Origin: Rhodobacteraceae bacterium WFHF2C18
Lineage (GTDB): Bacteria; Pseudomonadota; Alphaproteobacteria; Rhodobacterales; Rhodobacteraceae
DNA: 64,000 nucleotides
NCBI GenBank assembly: GCA_002166865.1
Contig: NHTQ01000001.1
Location: forward strand, 930,001 to 994,000
Direction of reading: 5' to 3'
Shown here piece after piece: positions 36,682 through 45,483 of this stretch. Below the pieces are notes generated by a model, which had not been told where the DNA came from, did no database searches, and saw only the letters and a list, made by a program, of their open reading frames with translations. The stretch's first letter is position 1, and every line of letters starts with the position of its first letter. Both the position numbers and the translations under genes were made by a program.

Positions 36682-37347
36682 TCACGCCAGCAACCGGCGG
36701 GCGACCCCGGGCAGTTCGTCGAAATGCCCGATGGTGGCCTCGGGCGCCAGGGCGTGAACCGAATCGGCCCCCGGCCCGAAGGTCACCAGGACCGACGGAA
36801 CCCCGGCCGCGCGCGAGGTTTCGCGGTCTGTCTCGGTATCGCCCACCAGCAGGCAGCGCCCGGGATCTCCCCCGGCGCGGCGCACGCACTCGCGCAGGGT
36901 TTCGGGATCGGGCTTGCGCACCGGCAGCGTATCGGCGCCCACCACCGCGCCGAAGTCCGCCAGGACCCCCAGCCGCGTCATCAAAAGCCGCGCCAGCGCC
37001 TCGGGCTTGTTCGTGCAGACGGCCACGCGAAACCCCGCATTGCGCAGGGCCGCGACGGCGGCCATCGCGCCGGGGTAAAGCACCGTGTGACGGTCGATCG
37101 CATCGCCGTAGGCAGCCAGCAGGGTGGGGTACTGCCGCTCCACCTCGGCCTCGTCCGCCGCGCGCCCCAGGCGGTCGAGCCCCAGCCGCAGCATCGCCCG
37201 CCCCCCGAGGAAGGCCGTGGCGGCATCCGCCCGCGGGTCCAGCATGTCGCCCGCCCCCATGGCGCGGAAACAGGCGTTCGCCGCCGCGATCAGATCGCCG
37301 CTGGTATCCGCCAGCGTCCCGTCAAGGTCGAAGACCACCGTGCCCAT
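36682..37347 (-). CDS. gph: Phosphoglycolate phosphatase
   Basis: The 221-residue HAD-superfamily hydrolase dephosphorylates 2-phosphoglycolate or a related phosphoester. HAD motif I is VFDLDGTLADTSGDL with the nucleophilic Asp at the start of the protein; motif II CTNKPEALARLL; motif III KPDPETLRE; motif IV LLVGDTETDRETSRAAG. ATG 37347 is preceded by AGGAG 8 nt upstream, so the longer frame is not needed. Divergent from glmU. Gph is common in alphaproteobacteria with this context, but HAD substrate specificity is only inferred. Confidence 0.88.
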   Translation of the reverse strand: MGTVVFDLDGTLADTSGDLIAAANACFRAMGAGDMLDPRADAATAFLGGRAMLRLGLDRLGRAADEAEVERQYPTLLAAYGDAIDRHTVLYPGAMAAVAALRNAGFRVAVCTNKPEALARLLMTRLGVLADFGAVVGADTLPVRKPDPETLRECVRRAGGDPGRCLLVGDTETDRETSRAAGVPSVLVTFGPGADSVHALAPEATIGHFDELPGVARRLLA

Positions 37348-37483
37348 TCCCGCATCTCCTGCCACCTGCGCGCCTTTCCGCGCATCCCTGTCATATAGCG
37401 CAATCTTGTTTGATCCAATGCGGACTTGCGGCGAGACAGACAACCTATAGAAAAGGCGCCGAAACACCGTCACCCGAGGGACA
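37348..37483. promoter_or_regulatory. Divergent gph/glmU intergenic region
   Basis: This 136-nt gap should hold both promoters. A -10-like TATAGA lies at 37446-37451 for glmU, with GAGG just before the glmU ATG; the upstream ACTTGC at 37424-37429 is a weak -35 (16-nt spacing). For gph, CTATAT is readable on the minus strand near 37393-37398 without a convincing -35. No palindromic operator was seen. Confidence 0.3.
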
Positions 37484-38839
37484 ATGAGCACGGCACTGAT
37501 ACTGCTGGCCGCCGGCCAGGGCACCCGCATGAAATCGGACCGGCCCAAGGTCCTGCACGCCGTCGCCGGAGCGCCGCTGCTCGCCCATGCGTTGCAGGCC
37601 GGCCGGGCGCTCAGCCCGGAGCGCACGGTCGTCGTCACCGGCCACGGCGGCGAATCCGTCGCCGCCGCCGCCCACGCGGCCGCGCCCGGCGTCCGAATTG
37701 CCGTGCAGGAGGAGCGCAAGGGCACCGCCCACGCGGTGGCGCAGGCCGCCCCCCTGCTTGCGGGATACGAGGGCGATGCCATCGTCCTTTACGGCGACAC
37801 GCCCTTCATCCGGCCCGAGACGCTGAAGGCGATGCGCGCCGCGCGGGCCACGCACGACATCGTGGTCCTCGGCTTCGAAGCCGCCGATCCGGGCCGCTAC
37901 GGCCGGCTGGTCATGGCCGGCGACAGCCTGGAACGGATCGTGGAATTCAAGGACGCCGACGCCGAAACCCGCGCGCTGACCTTCTGCAACAGCGGGGTCG
38001 TGGCCGCGCCGGCGCCCTTGTTGTTCGAACTGATCGACCAGGTCGGCAACGACAACGCCAGCGGCGAATACTACCTCACCGACATCGTGGGCCTCGCCCG
38101 TGGCCGGGGGCTCAGCGCGACGGCGGTCGCCTGCGACGAGGCCGAAACCCTCGGCGTCAACTCGCGAGCCGATCTCGCGGCGGCCGAGGCCGCCTTCCAG
38201 GCCCGTGCCCGCGGCGCGGCGATGGCCGCGGGCGTGACGCTGGTCGCGCCCGAGACGGTGCATTTCGCCTTCGACACCGAGGTTGCGCGCGACACGGTGA
38301 TCGACCCCAATGTCGTCTTCGGCCCCGGCGTGCGGATCGCGCAGGGCGCGCGGATCCGCGCGTTCTCGCATCTCGAAGGCTGCCAGGTGGGCCCGGGCGC
38401 CGTGATCGGCCCCTATGCCCGGCTGCGCCCCGGGACCGAGCTTGCCGCCGACACCCACGTCGGCAACTTCGTCGAGATCAAGAAATCCCGGGTCGAGGCG
38501 GGCGCCAAGATCAACCATCTCAGCTACCTGGGCGACGCCTCCGTCGGCGCACGCAGCAACATCGGCGCGGGCACGATCACCTGCAATTACGACGGCGTGT
38601 CCAAGCACCGCACCGAGGTGGGGGCGGATGTCTTCATCGGCTCCAGCACGATGCTGGTGGCGCCGGTGACCCTGGGCGATGCGGCGATGACGGGCTCGGG
38701 GTCGGTCATCACGCAGGACGTGGAGCCGGGCGCGCTGGCCATCGCGCGTGCGCGTCAGGTGAACAAGCCGGGCATGGCCCGGAAATTGTTCGATTTGTTG
38801 AAGTCCAGGAAAAAGAATAGCCACGGGAAGGCGGAATAA
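37484..38839 (+). CDS. glmU: Bifunctional GlmU: GlcN-1-P acetyltransferase / GlcNAc-1-P uridyltransferase
   Basis: The 451-residue enzyme makes UDP-GlcNAc for peptidoglycan and LPS. The N-terminal uridyltransferase domain (about 1-230) shows LAAGQGTRMKSDRPKVLH and YGDTPFIRPET; the C-terminal left-handed beta-helix acetyltransferase domain shows hexapeptide repeats, GNFVEIKKSRVEAGAKINHL and NIGAGTITCNYDG. Length is typical. The stop overlaps the glmS start by one base (TAATG), a coupled pair supplying the same pathway. Confidence 0.96.
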   Translation: MSTALILLAAGQGTRMKSDRPKVLHAVAGAPLLAHALQAGRALSPERTVVVTGHGGESVAAAAHAAAPGVRIAVQEERKGTAHAVAQAAPLLAGYEGDAIVLYGDTPFIRPETLKAMRAARATHDIVVLGFEAADPGRYGRLVMAGDSLERIVEFKDADAETRALTFCNSGVVAAPAPLLFELIDQVGNDNASGEYYLTDIVGLARGRGLSATAVACDEAETLGVNSRADLAAAEAAFQARARGAAMAAGVTLVAPETVHFAFDTEVARDTVIDPNVVFGPGVRIAQGARIRAFSHLEGCQVGPGAVIGPYARLRPGTELAADTHVGNFVEIKKSRVEAGAKINHLSYLGDASVGARSNIGAGTITCNYDGVSKHRTEVGADVFIGSSTMLVAPVTLGDAAMTGSGSVITQDVEPGALAIARARQVNKPGMARKLFDLLKSRKKNSHGKAE

Positions 38840-40662
38840 TGTGCGGAATTATCGGTGTGCTCGGGCGGCACGAGGTCGCGCCGACTCTGGTCGAGGCGCT
38901 CAAGCGGCTGGAATACCGCGGCTACGACAGCGCCGGGATCGCCACGCTCAAGGATGGCAGGCTGGATCGCCGGCGCGCCGTCGGCAAGCTGGTCAACCTG
39001 TCCGACCTGCTGGTGCACGAACCGCTGGCCGGAAAGGCGGGGATCGGGCACACCCGGTGGGCCACGCACGGTGCGCCGAACCTGGCCAACACCCATCCCC
39101 ATTGCGCCGGGCCCGTTGCCGTCGTCCACAACGGCATCATCGAGAACTACCGGGAATTGCGCAGCGAACTGGCCGGATCGGGCATCGCCCATGAAACGGA
39201 CACCGATACCGAAACGGTGGCGCTGCTGACCCGCAGCTTCCTGGACCAGGGTGCCACGCCGGTGGAGGCCGCCAAGAAGACAATCGCGCGGCTCGAAGGC
39301 GCCTATGCGCTGCTCTTCCTCTTCGACGGGGAACCGGACCTCCTGATCGCCGCGCGCAAGGGCAGCCCCCTGGCCATCGGCCACGGTGACGGCGAGATGT
39401 TCGTGGGCTCCGATGCCATCGCGCTCGCACCGCTCACCGACAGCATCACCTACCTCGAGGAAGGCGACATCGCCATCGTCACCCGCGACAGCCTCACCAT
39501 CACCGACGTCAACGGCGCGCTTGCCAACCGCGAGATCAAGACGATCCGCGTGAGCGCCGGGGCCGTGGACAAGGGCGGCTACAAGCATTTCATGGCCAAG
39601 GAAATCGCGCAGCAACCCACCGTCATCGGCGAGGCGCTGTCCCATTACCTTTCCGATTCCGGGCACGAGATCATCCTGCCCGAGGGCGACGTGGATTTCA
39701 CCGGGGTCGACCGCCTGGTCCTGGTCGCCTGCGGCACGGCCTACTACGCCTGCCTCACCGCCAAGTACTGGTTCGAGCAACTGGCCGGCCTGCCCGTGGA
39801 CGTCGATATCGCCTCTGAATTCCGCTACCGCCAGCCGCCCATCCCGGACCGCAGCCTGGCAGTTTTCGTCAGCCAATCGGGCGAGACGGCCGATACCCTC
39901 GCGGCGCTGCGGTATTGCGCGGGGCGCGCCCGCAGCATCCTGTCGGTGGTCAATGTCCCCGAAAGCTCCATCGCCCGCGAAAGCGACCTCGCCCTGCCGA
40001 TCCACGCCGGGGCCGAGATCGGGGTGGCCTCGACGAAGGCATTCACCTGCCAGCTCACCGTGCTGCTGCTGCTCGCGCTCAAGGCCGGGCGGGCCCGCGG
40101 CCACCTCGGGGCCGAGGACCTTGCCGATCGGCTTTCGGCACTGCGCGGCCTGCCCGCCCTGCTCAATCGCGCGCTGGAATGCGACCAAGAGGTGCACGCG
40201 GCGGCGGCGCGTCTGGCCGACTGCGACCACGCCCTGTTCCTCGGCCGCGGGCTGATGTATCCCCTGGCGCTGGAAGGCGCCCTGAAACTGAAAGAAATCA
40301 GCTATATACATGCCGAAGCTTATGCATCGGGCGAACTCAAGCACGGCCCCATCGCCCTGATCGACAACCGCATGCCGGTGATCGTCATGGCCCCGCGCGA
40401 CGGGATCTTCGACAAGACCGTCTCGAACATGCAGGAGGTCATGGCCCGCGGCGGCAAGGTGATGCTGGTCACCGATCCCGCCGGCGCCGAGGGGCTGGAC
40501 GACGGCATCTGGATCCGGGTCATCCTGCCCCGGGTCGACGCCGTTCTCGCCCCCATCCTTTACGCGGTACCCGCGCAGCTTCTGGCCTATCACACCGCCG
40601 TGGCCAAGGGCACGGACGTGGATCAGCCCCGCAACCTGGCCAAGTCCGTCACCGTGGAATGA
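38839..40662 (+). CDS. glmS: Glutamine--fructose-6-phosphate aminotransferase (isomerizing)
   Basis: The 607-residue cytosolic enzyme makes glucosamine-6-phosphate from fructose-6-phosphate and glutamine. N-terminal glutaminase domain starts MCGIIGV, with the nucleophile Cys2 exposed after Met removal, and contains HTRWATHGAPN and HNGIIENY; two SIS domains follow (VACGTAYYACL; SQSGETADTL; EIGVASTKAFTCQ), ending in the conserved tail NLAKSVTVE. The start overlaps glmU, so no glmS ribozyme leader exists here. It is convergent with a lipoprotein gene. Confidence 0.96.
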   Translation: MCGIIGVLGRHEVAPTLVEALKRLEYRGYDSAGIATLKDGRLDRRRAVGKLVNLSDLLVHEPLAGKAGIGHTRWATHGAPNLANTHPHCAGPVAVVHNGIIENYRELRSELAGSGIAHETDTDTETVALLTRSFLDQGATPVEAAKKTIARLEGAYALLFLFDGEPDLLIAARKGSPLAIGHGDGEMFVGSDAIALAPLTDSITYLEEGDIAIVTRDSLTITDVNGALANREIKTIRVSAGAVDKGGYKHFMAKEIAQQPTVIGEALSHYLSDSGHEIILPEGDVDFTGVDRLVLVACGTAYYACLTAKYWFEQLAGLPVDVDIASEFRYRQPPIPDRSLAVFVSQSGETADTLAALRYCAGRARSILSVVNVPESSIARESDLALPIHAGAEIGVASTKAFTCQLTVLLLLALKAGRARGHLGAEDLADRLSALRGLPALLNRALECDQEVHAAAARLADCDHALFLGRGLMYPLALEGALKLKEISYIHAEAYASGELKHGPIALIDNRMPVIVMAPRDGIFDKTVSNMQEVMARGGKVMLVTDPAGAEGLDDGIWIRVILPRVDAVLAPILYAVPAQLLAYHTAVAKGTDVDQPRNLAKSVTVE

Positions 40663-40677
40663 CGCCGGGGGGCGCCG

Positions 40678-41100
40678 TCACAGGCGGCTCACCTGCACCT
40701 CGGGCAGCGCCGTCAGGTCGGCGCCCAGGGCCTGCATCGCCTCCAGTGACAGCCGGCTGCCCGCGCCCGGCGCGGCATCAAGCGGGATCAACTCAACCTC
40801 GACCTCGGTCCCCTGCGCGGGATAGCGCACCCGCCCCCGGGCCGGCGCATCCACCAGGGGCGTCTTGAGCCACAGCCCGGGCTCCCCCGCCGCGCCCAGC
40901 GAGGCCACCGTCGTGCCCAGATCCGCGGGGCCCGCGTCCGCCGCCGGGGCGGGGTCCCCCGCGGGCTCCGACGTGTCCGGTGCCGCGGCCTCCTGCGGCG
41001 CGGCCGGCGCCGGGTCCGGCGCGGGTTCCGGGATCAAGGGCCCTTGCACCTGGCCGCAACCGGCCAGCAGCACCGCGAGCAAGGCGAACGCTGGTTTCAT
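40678..41100 (-). CDS. Predicted lipoprotein with Pro/Ala-rich linker
   Basis: The 140-residue protein starts MKPAFALLAVLLAGC, a signal peptide with lipobox LAGC (Cys 15). A Pro/Ala/Asp/Glu-rich low-complexity stretch covers about residues 20-60, followed by a compact domain that includes PGLWLKTPLVDAPARGRVRYP and a C-terminal helix. Likely a periplasmic lipoprotein tethered by a flexible linker. No function recognised. It is divergent from moaA and ends 15 nt from glmS. Confidence 0.78.
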   Translation of the reverse strand: MKPAFALLAVLLAGCGQVQGPLIPEPAPDPAPAAPQEAAAPDTSEPAGDPAPAADAGPADLGTTVASLGAAGEPGLWLKTPLVDAPARGRVRYPAQGTEVEVELIPLDAAPGAGSRLSLEAMQALGADLTALPEVQVSRL

Positions 41101-41150
41101 GCCGCGATGGTAGCCGGCCCAGGGCCCCCCATCAATCGCGAAGATCGCCC

Positions 41151-41185
41151 TTGTCCCGCCGCCGCCCAGCGCCTAGTTTGCCCCC
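41151..41185 (+). promoter_or_regulatory. Candidate moaA promoter giving a leaderless mRNA
   Basis: TTGTCC (41151-41156), 17 nt, TAGTTT (41174-41179), then only 6 nt to the moaA ATG at 41186. That spacing puts the transcription start at or within a base or two of the start codon. No Shine-Dalgarno sequence precedes the ATG, consistent with a leaderless transcript. Confidence 0.5.
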
Positions 41186-42193
41186 ATGACGGCGCCTCTC
41201 ATCGATCCCTTCCAGCGCGCGATCACCTATCTGCGCGTTTCTGTCACCGACCGCTGCGATTTCCGCTGCGTCTACTGCATGTCCGAAAACATGACCTTCC
41301 TGCCCAAGAAGGAACTGCTCACGCTGGAAGAGCTTGACCGCATGTGCTCGACCTTCGTGCGCATGGGGGTGGAAAAGCTGCGCATCACCGGCGGCGAGCC
41401 TCTGGTGCGCCGCGATATCATGACGTTCTTCAACGCGATGACGCGGCACCTGGAATCGGGCGATCTGCGCGAATTGACGCTGACCACCAACGGCAGCCAG
41501 CTGGAACGCTTCGCGCAGCCGCTCCATGACGCGGGCGTGCGGCGCGTGAACATCTCGCTCGACACGCTGGACGAGAAGAAATTCGCCGATGTCACCCGCT
41601 GGGGCCGCCTGCCGCAGGTGCTCAGGGGCATCGACGCCGCGCAGAAGGCCGGCATCCGGGTCAAGATCAACACGGTGGCGCTCAAGGGCTTCAACGAGGA
41701 CGAGTTGTTCCCGCTGGTCGAATGGTGCGCCGATCGGGACATGGACCTCACCTTCATCGAGGTGATGCCGATGGGCGACATCGGCAACGAGGACCGGCTG
41801 GACCAGTACTGGAAACTCACCGACCTGCGCGCGCAACTGGCCGAACGCTACACGCTCACCGACCTGGCCGAGCGCACGGGCGGGCCGGCGCGCTACGTCC
41901 GGGCCGAGGAGACGGGCCAGAAGATCGGCTTCATCACGCCGCTCAGCCACAATTTCTGCGAAAGCTGCAACCGCGTGCGCCTGACCTGCACCGGGGAGCT
42001 TTACATGTGCCTGGGCCAGGAGGACATGGCCGACCTGCGCGCGCCCCTGCGCAACAACCCCGGCACCGACGCGCCCCTGGAAGAGGCCATTCGCGCCGCC
42101 ATCGCGCACAAGCCCAAGGGCCACGATTTCGATTACTCCCGCCAGACGGTCGACGGCCGGATGTCCCGGCACATGAGCCACACCGGCGGCTGA
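41186..42193 (+). CDS. moaA: GTP 3',8-cyclase
   Basis: The 335-residue radical-SAM enzyme carries out the first step of molybdenum cofactor synthesis, converting GTP to 3',8-cyclo-7,8-dihydro-GTP. The SAM [4Fe-4S] cluster ligands are C24, C28 and C31 (CDFRCVYC); the second cluster has C258, C261 and C275; the essential C-terminal Gly-Gly (…HTGG) is present at 334-335. Length is normal. The stop overlaps the KDO transferase start (TGATG). No other moa genes are in the window. Confidence 0.96.
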   Translation: MTAPLIDPFQRAITYLRVSVTDRCDFRCVYCMSENMTFLPKKELLTLEELDRMCSTFVRMGVEKLRITGGEPLVRRDIMTFFNAMTRHLESGDLRELTLTTNGSQLERFAQPLHDAGVRRVNISLDTLDEKKFADVTRWGRLPQVLRGIDAAQKAGIRVKINTVALKGFNEDELFPLVEWCADRDMDLTFIEVMPMGDIGNEDRLDQYWKLTDLRAQLAERYTLTDLAERTGGPARYVRAEETGQKIGFITPLSHNFCESCNRVRLTCTGELYMCLGQEDMADLRAPLRNNPGTDAPLEEAIRAAIAHKPKGHDFDYSRQTVDGRMSRHMSHTGG

Positions 42194-43479
42194 TGGGCGC
42201 GGCCCGGGCGCCCCTGCCCGTCCGCCTTTACGGCGCGGCGGCCGATCTGATCGCGCCGCTGGCCTACCGTCGCGTTGCCCGCAAACTGGCCGCCCAGGGC
42301 ACCGATCCCGGCCGCCTGCGCGAACGCCGCGGCCTGCCCACGGCGGCCCGCCCCGCCGGAGAACTCGTCTGGTTCCACGCCGCCTCCGTCGGGGAAAGCC
42401 TGTCGGTCCTGCGGTTGATCGCGCGGCTGGGCCGCGACCGGCCCGAGCGCGCCTTCCTGCTCACCTCGGGCACGGCCACCTCGGCCCGGATCCTGGCCCG
42501 GCGCCTGCCGGCGCGCACCGTCCACCAGTTCGCCCCGCTGGACACGCGCCCCGCCATCCGCCGCTTCCTTGCCCACTGGCGCCCCGACGCCGCCGTCTTC
42601 GTGGAAAGCGAGCTCTGGCCGCAGATGCTGCGCATGACGCGGGCCGCGGGCGTGCCGCTGGCCCTGGTGAACGCACGCATCTCCGACACCTCGGCGCGCA
42701 ACTGGAAACGCCTGCCGGCCACCGCCCGGCACCTGATGGGCTATTTCCGGCTGATCCACTGTCAGGACGCGCGCACCGCGGCGCACCTGCACGATCTGGG
42801 CCTCGACGGTGCGGCGCAGGGCGTGAACCTCAAGGCGCTGGCCGGCCCCCTGCCGGTGGATTGTGACGCGCGGGACCGCCTGCGCACCCGGTTGGGCCAG
42901 CGCCCCGTCTGGGTGGCCGCCTCCACCCACCCCGGGGAGGAGGGGATCATGCTGGCGGCCCACCGGGCCCTGCTGGAGGACCACCCCGACGCGCTGCTGA
43001 TCCTTGTGCCACGCCACCCCGAACGCGCCGGCGACATCGCCGGCGACATCGCCCGGGCCGGGCTGACGCAGGCACGCCGCAGCACCGGCGCGCCCCCCGA
43101 GACGGCCACGCAGGTCTACCTGGCCGACACCCTGGGCGAGACGGGCCTTTGGTACGATCTGGCGCCGCTGACCTGCCTTTGCGGCTCGTTCTCGGACGTG
43201 GGCGGGCACAATCCCTATGAACCGGCGCACGCGGGCTGCGCCATCCTGCACGGGCCCCGCTACGCCAACTTCGCCCAAACCTATGCCGAGATGGACGCCG
43301 CCGGCGCCGCACGGCAGGTGACCGGCGCAGAGGACCTGGCGCAGGCGCTGCGCCACCTGTTCGACACCCCGGACGACCGCGCGGCCCTGGCCGAAGGCGC
43401 GCGCGCCTTCGCCAGCGCGCAGGAAGACGCGCTGGACGAAATGACCGCCACCCTTTCCAAGGCGCTCGGCCTGCGCTAG
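42193..43479 (+). CDS. waaA: 3-deoxy-D-manno-octulosonic acid transferase
   Basis: The 428-residue GT30 enzyme adds KDO to lipid A precursor at the inner face of the cytoplasmic membrane. Family hallmarks: WFHAASVGESLSVL (with the catalytic glutamate), FVESELWPQM, NARISDTS, AASTHPGEEG and GSFSDVGGHNPYEPA. An N-terminal hydrophobic/basic stretch suits membrane association. ATG 42193 overlaps the moaA stop by 1 nt; the long upstream frame is a shadow in moaA. A GT4-type sugar transferase gene follows after 36 nt, forming a small LPS-core set. Also called kdtA. Confidence 0.93.
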   Translation: MGAARAPLPVRLYGAAADLIAPLAYRRVARKLAAQGTDPGRLRERRGLPTAARPAGELVWFHAASVGESLSVLRLIARLGRDRPERAFLLTSGTATSARILARRLPARTVHQFAPLDTRPAIRRFLAHWRPDAAVFVESELWPQMLRMTRAAGVPLALVNARISDTSARNWKRLPATARHLMGYFRLIHCQDARTAAHLHDLGLDGAAQGVNLKALAGPLPVDCDARDRLRTRLGQRPVWVAASTHPGEEGIMLAAHRALLEDHPDALLILVPRHPERAGDIAGDIARAGLTQARRSTGAPPETATQVYLADTLGETGLWYDLAPLTCLCGSFSDVGGHNPYEPAHAGCAILHGPRYANFAQTYAEMDAAGAARQVTGAEDLAQALRHLFDTPDDRAALAEGARAFASAQEDALDEMTATLSKALGLR

Positions 43480-43515
43480 GCCCATGCTCCAGCGCCGCCA
43501 GCAGGGGGATGGGCC

Positions 43516-44559
43516 GTGCCCGAACTGATCGTCACGAATTTCAACCGCAATTTCACCGGGGTCTCGGCGACCGCGGCGGGCGTTCTGCGCCAGCAGGTGC
43601 CGCGCTATGACCTGCGGCTGGCGGGCCATCCCCTGCCCGGCTGCCCCGCCCCCGTCACCCGGGCCGCGGCGCTGCGGCTGTCGCGCCGGCCGGCGCCGGG
43701 GCGGCCCTTCGTCATCTGGCACGTGCGCCGCAACACCGAAATGCGCACCGCGCTCTGGGCGCGCGACGTCCTGCGCCGGCCCGTGCGCATCGTCTTCACC
43801 TCCGCGGCGCAGCGGCGCCATTCCGCCCTGCCCCGCTGGCTCATCGCGCGCATGGACGCCGTGATCGCCACCACCGAGGCGGCGGCGGGGTTCGTGCCCA
43901 ATGTGCAGGCCGTCGTCCCGCACGGCGTGGACGCCGAATTGATCACGCCGGCCGCCGACCGCGCGGCCGCCTGGGCGGCCACGGGGCACCCCGGCCAGCG
44001 CGGGATCGCCACCATCGGCCGCATCCGCCCCGAGAAGGGCACCGACCGCTTCGTCGCCGCGATGCTGCGGCTGCTGCCCGACCACCCCGGCGTGACGGCC
44101 CTGGTCATCGGCCGAGCCGCCAAGGGCGACCGCCCGTTCCTTGCGGATCTGCGGGCGCGGATCGACGCTGCCGGCCTGTCGCAGCGGATCCTCTTCCCCG
44201 GCGAGGTCGCGCCCGACGCCCTGCCGGGGCTGTTGCAGGGGCTGTCGGCCGTGGTGCAACTGCCCCGCTACGAAGGTTACGGCATGGCGCCGCTGGAAGG
44301 CATGGCCGCCGGCGTCCCCTTCGTGGCCACCGAGGCCGGCTCCTACCGCAGTTTCGCGCAGGGGGGCCGCTGCGGCACCATCGTGCCCGGCGACGACGCC
44401 GCGGCCGCCGCCGGCGCCGTGGATGCCCTGTTGTCGGACCCCGCCGCGCACGCCCGGATGGCCACCGCCGCGCGCCGGGCGGCCGAGACCCGGTTCAGCG
44501 TGGCGGCCGAGGCCGAGGGCATCGCCGCGGTCTACGAGGCGCTCTGGGCCCACGGCTGA
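43516..44559 (+). CDS. Glycosyltransferase family 4 protein, probable LPS core
   Basis: The 347-residue GT-B protein has a C-terminal GT4 domain: GVDAELITPA, IATIGRIRPEKGTDRFVAAM, and the donor-binding ExxxxxxxE pattern in PRYEGYGMAPLEGMAAGVPF. The N-terminal half begins with VTNFNRNFTGVSATAAGVLR. GTG 43516 with a GGGGG-rich sequence upstream is taken as start. Context after the KDO transferase suggests addition of a hexose to the LPS inner core; donor and acceptor are inferred only. Confidence 0.87.
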   Translation: MPELIVTNFNRNFTGVSATAAGVLRQQVPRYDLRLAGHPLPGCPAPVTRAAALRLSRRPAPGRPFVIWHVRRNTEMRTALWARDVLRRPVRIVFTSAAQRRHSALPRWLIARMDAVIATTEAAAGFVPNVQAVVPHGVDAELITPAADRAAAWAATGHPGQRGIATIGRIRPEKGTDRFVAAMLRLLPDHPGVTALVIGRAAKGDRPFLADLRARIDAAGLSQRILFPGEVAPDALPGLLQGLSAVVQLPRYEGYGMAPLEGMAAGVPFVATEAGSYRSFAQGGRCGTIVPGDDAAAAAGAVDALLSDPAAHARMATAARRAAETRFSVAAEAEGIAAVYEALWAHG

Positions 44560-44576
44560 CCCGGCCCCGGGCCCGG

Positions 44577-45467
44577 CTACACCCACTTGGCCAGCGGCGG
44601 CAGGCTCATCAGCACCGCGTCCGGGTCGTGGCCCGTGGCCAGGCCGAACTTGGTGCCCCGGTCATAGACCAGGTTGTACTCGGCATAGAGCCCCCGGTGG
44701 ATCAGCTGCACGTCGCGCTCGGCCTCGCTCCAGGGCTGGCGGCGCCGCGCCTCCACCAGCGGCAGGAAAGCCGGCAGGAAGGCACGCCCGATATCGCGGG
44801 TCAGCGTGAAATCCGCCTCCCAGTCGCCCGAGTTCTGATCATCCATGAAGACCCCGCCCACGCCACGCGCGCGCCCCCGGTGGGGAATGTAGAAATACTC
44901 GTCCGCCCAGGCCTTGAGCCGGGGGTAGACATCCGGCCCGTGGCGGTCCAGGTACGCCTTCTGCGTGGCATGGAAATGGGCGGTGTCATCGTCGTACTCG
45001 ATGCAGGGGTTGAGGTCGGAGCCGCCCCCGAACCACCACGCGCCCGGCGTCCAGAACATCCGCGTGTTCATGTGCACCGCCGGGACATGCGGGTTCTGCA
45101 TATGCGCCACAAGGCTGATGCCGCTGGCCCAGAAGGTGGGGTCATCCGCGATCCCGGGCACCCCGCGCGCCGCCATCGCCTCCTGCGCCTTCGGCCCCAG
45201 CGTGCCATAGACCTCCGAGACGTTCACGCCCACCTTCTCGAAGACGCGCCCGCCGCGCATCACGCTCATCAGACCGCCGCCCGCGTCGCTGCCGTCCTCG
45301 GCGGTGCGTGTCGTTTCGCGCACCTCGAACCGCCCCGGCGCCGCATCGCTCAAGGGGCCCGCGTCATGCGCCGTCTCCAGCCCCTCGAAGGCCGCCACGA
45401 TCTCGTCGCGCAATTGCCGGAACCAGTCGGCCGCGCGGCGCTTCTCGTCGGTCATCCCTTCCGTCAT
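44577..45467 (-). CDS. hemF: Oxygen-dependent coproporphyrinogen III oxidase
   Basis: The 296-residue enzyme performs the O2-dependent oxidative decarboxylation of coproporphyrinogen III in haem (and bacteriochlorophyll) synthesis. Family signatures: PHVPAVHMNTRMFW, WWFGGGSDLNPCIEYDDD, FYIPHRGRARGVGGVFMDD and AEYNLVYDRGTKFGL, including the conserved His and Asp residues. Length is normal. The gene is 16 nt downstream of the SDR-fold gene and likely shares its transcript. Confidence 0.95.
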   Translation of the reverse strand: MTEGMTDEKRRAADWFRQLRDEIVAAFEGLETAHDAGPLSDAAPGRFEVRETTRTAEDGSDAGGGLMSVMRGGRVFEKVGVNVSEVYGTLGPKAQEAMAARGVPGIADDPTFWASGISLVAHMQNPHVPAVHMNTRMFWTPGAWWFGGGSDLNPCIEYDDDTAHFHATQKAYLDRHGPDVYPRLKAWADEYFYIPHRGRARGVGGVFMDDQNSGDWEADFTLTRDIGRAFLPAFLPLVEARRRQPWSEAERDVQLIHRGLYAEYNLVYDRGTKFGLATGHDPDAVLMSLPPLAKWV

Positions 45468-45483
45468 TCCCGTCTCCCCCGCC

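Noticed and set aside
42133..44586. 817-codon minus-strand frame opposite waaA and the GT4 gene
   Set aside because: No motif, no ribosome-binding site, Gly/Arg/Ala-rich; both plus-strand genes have clear catalytic motifs.
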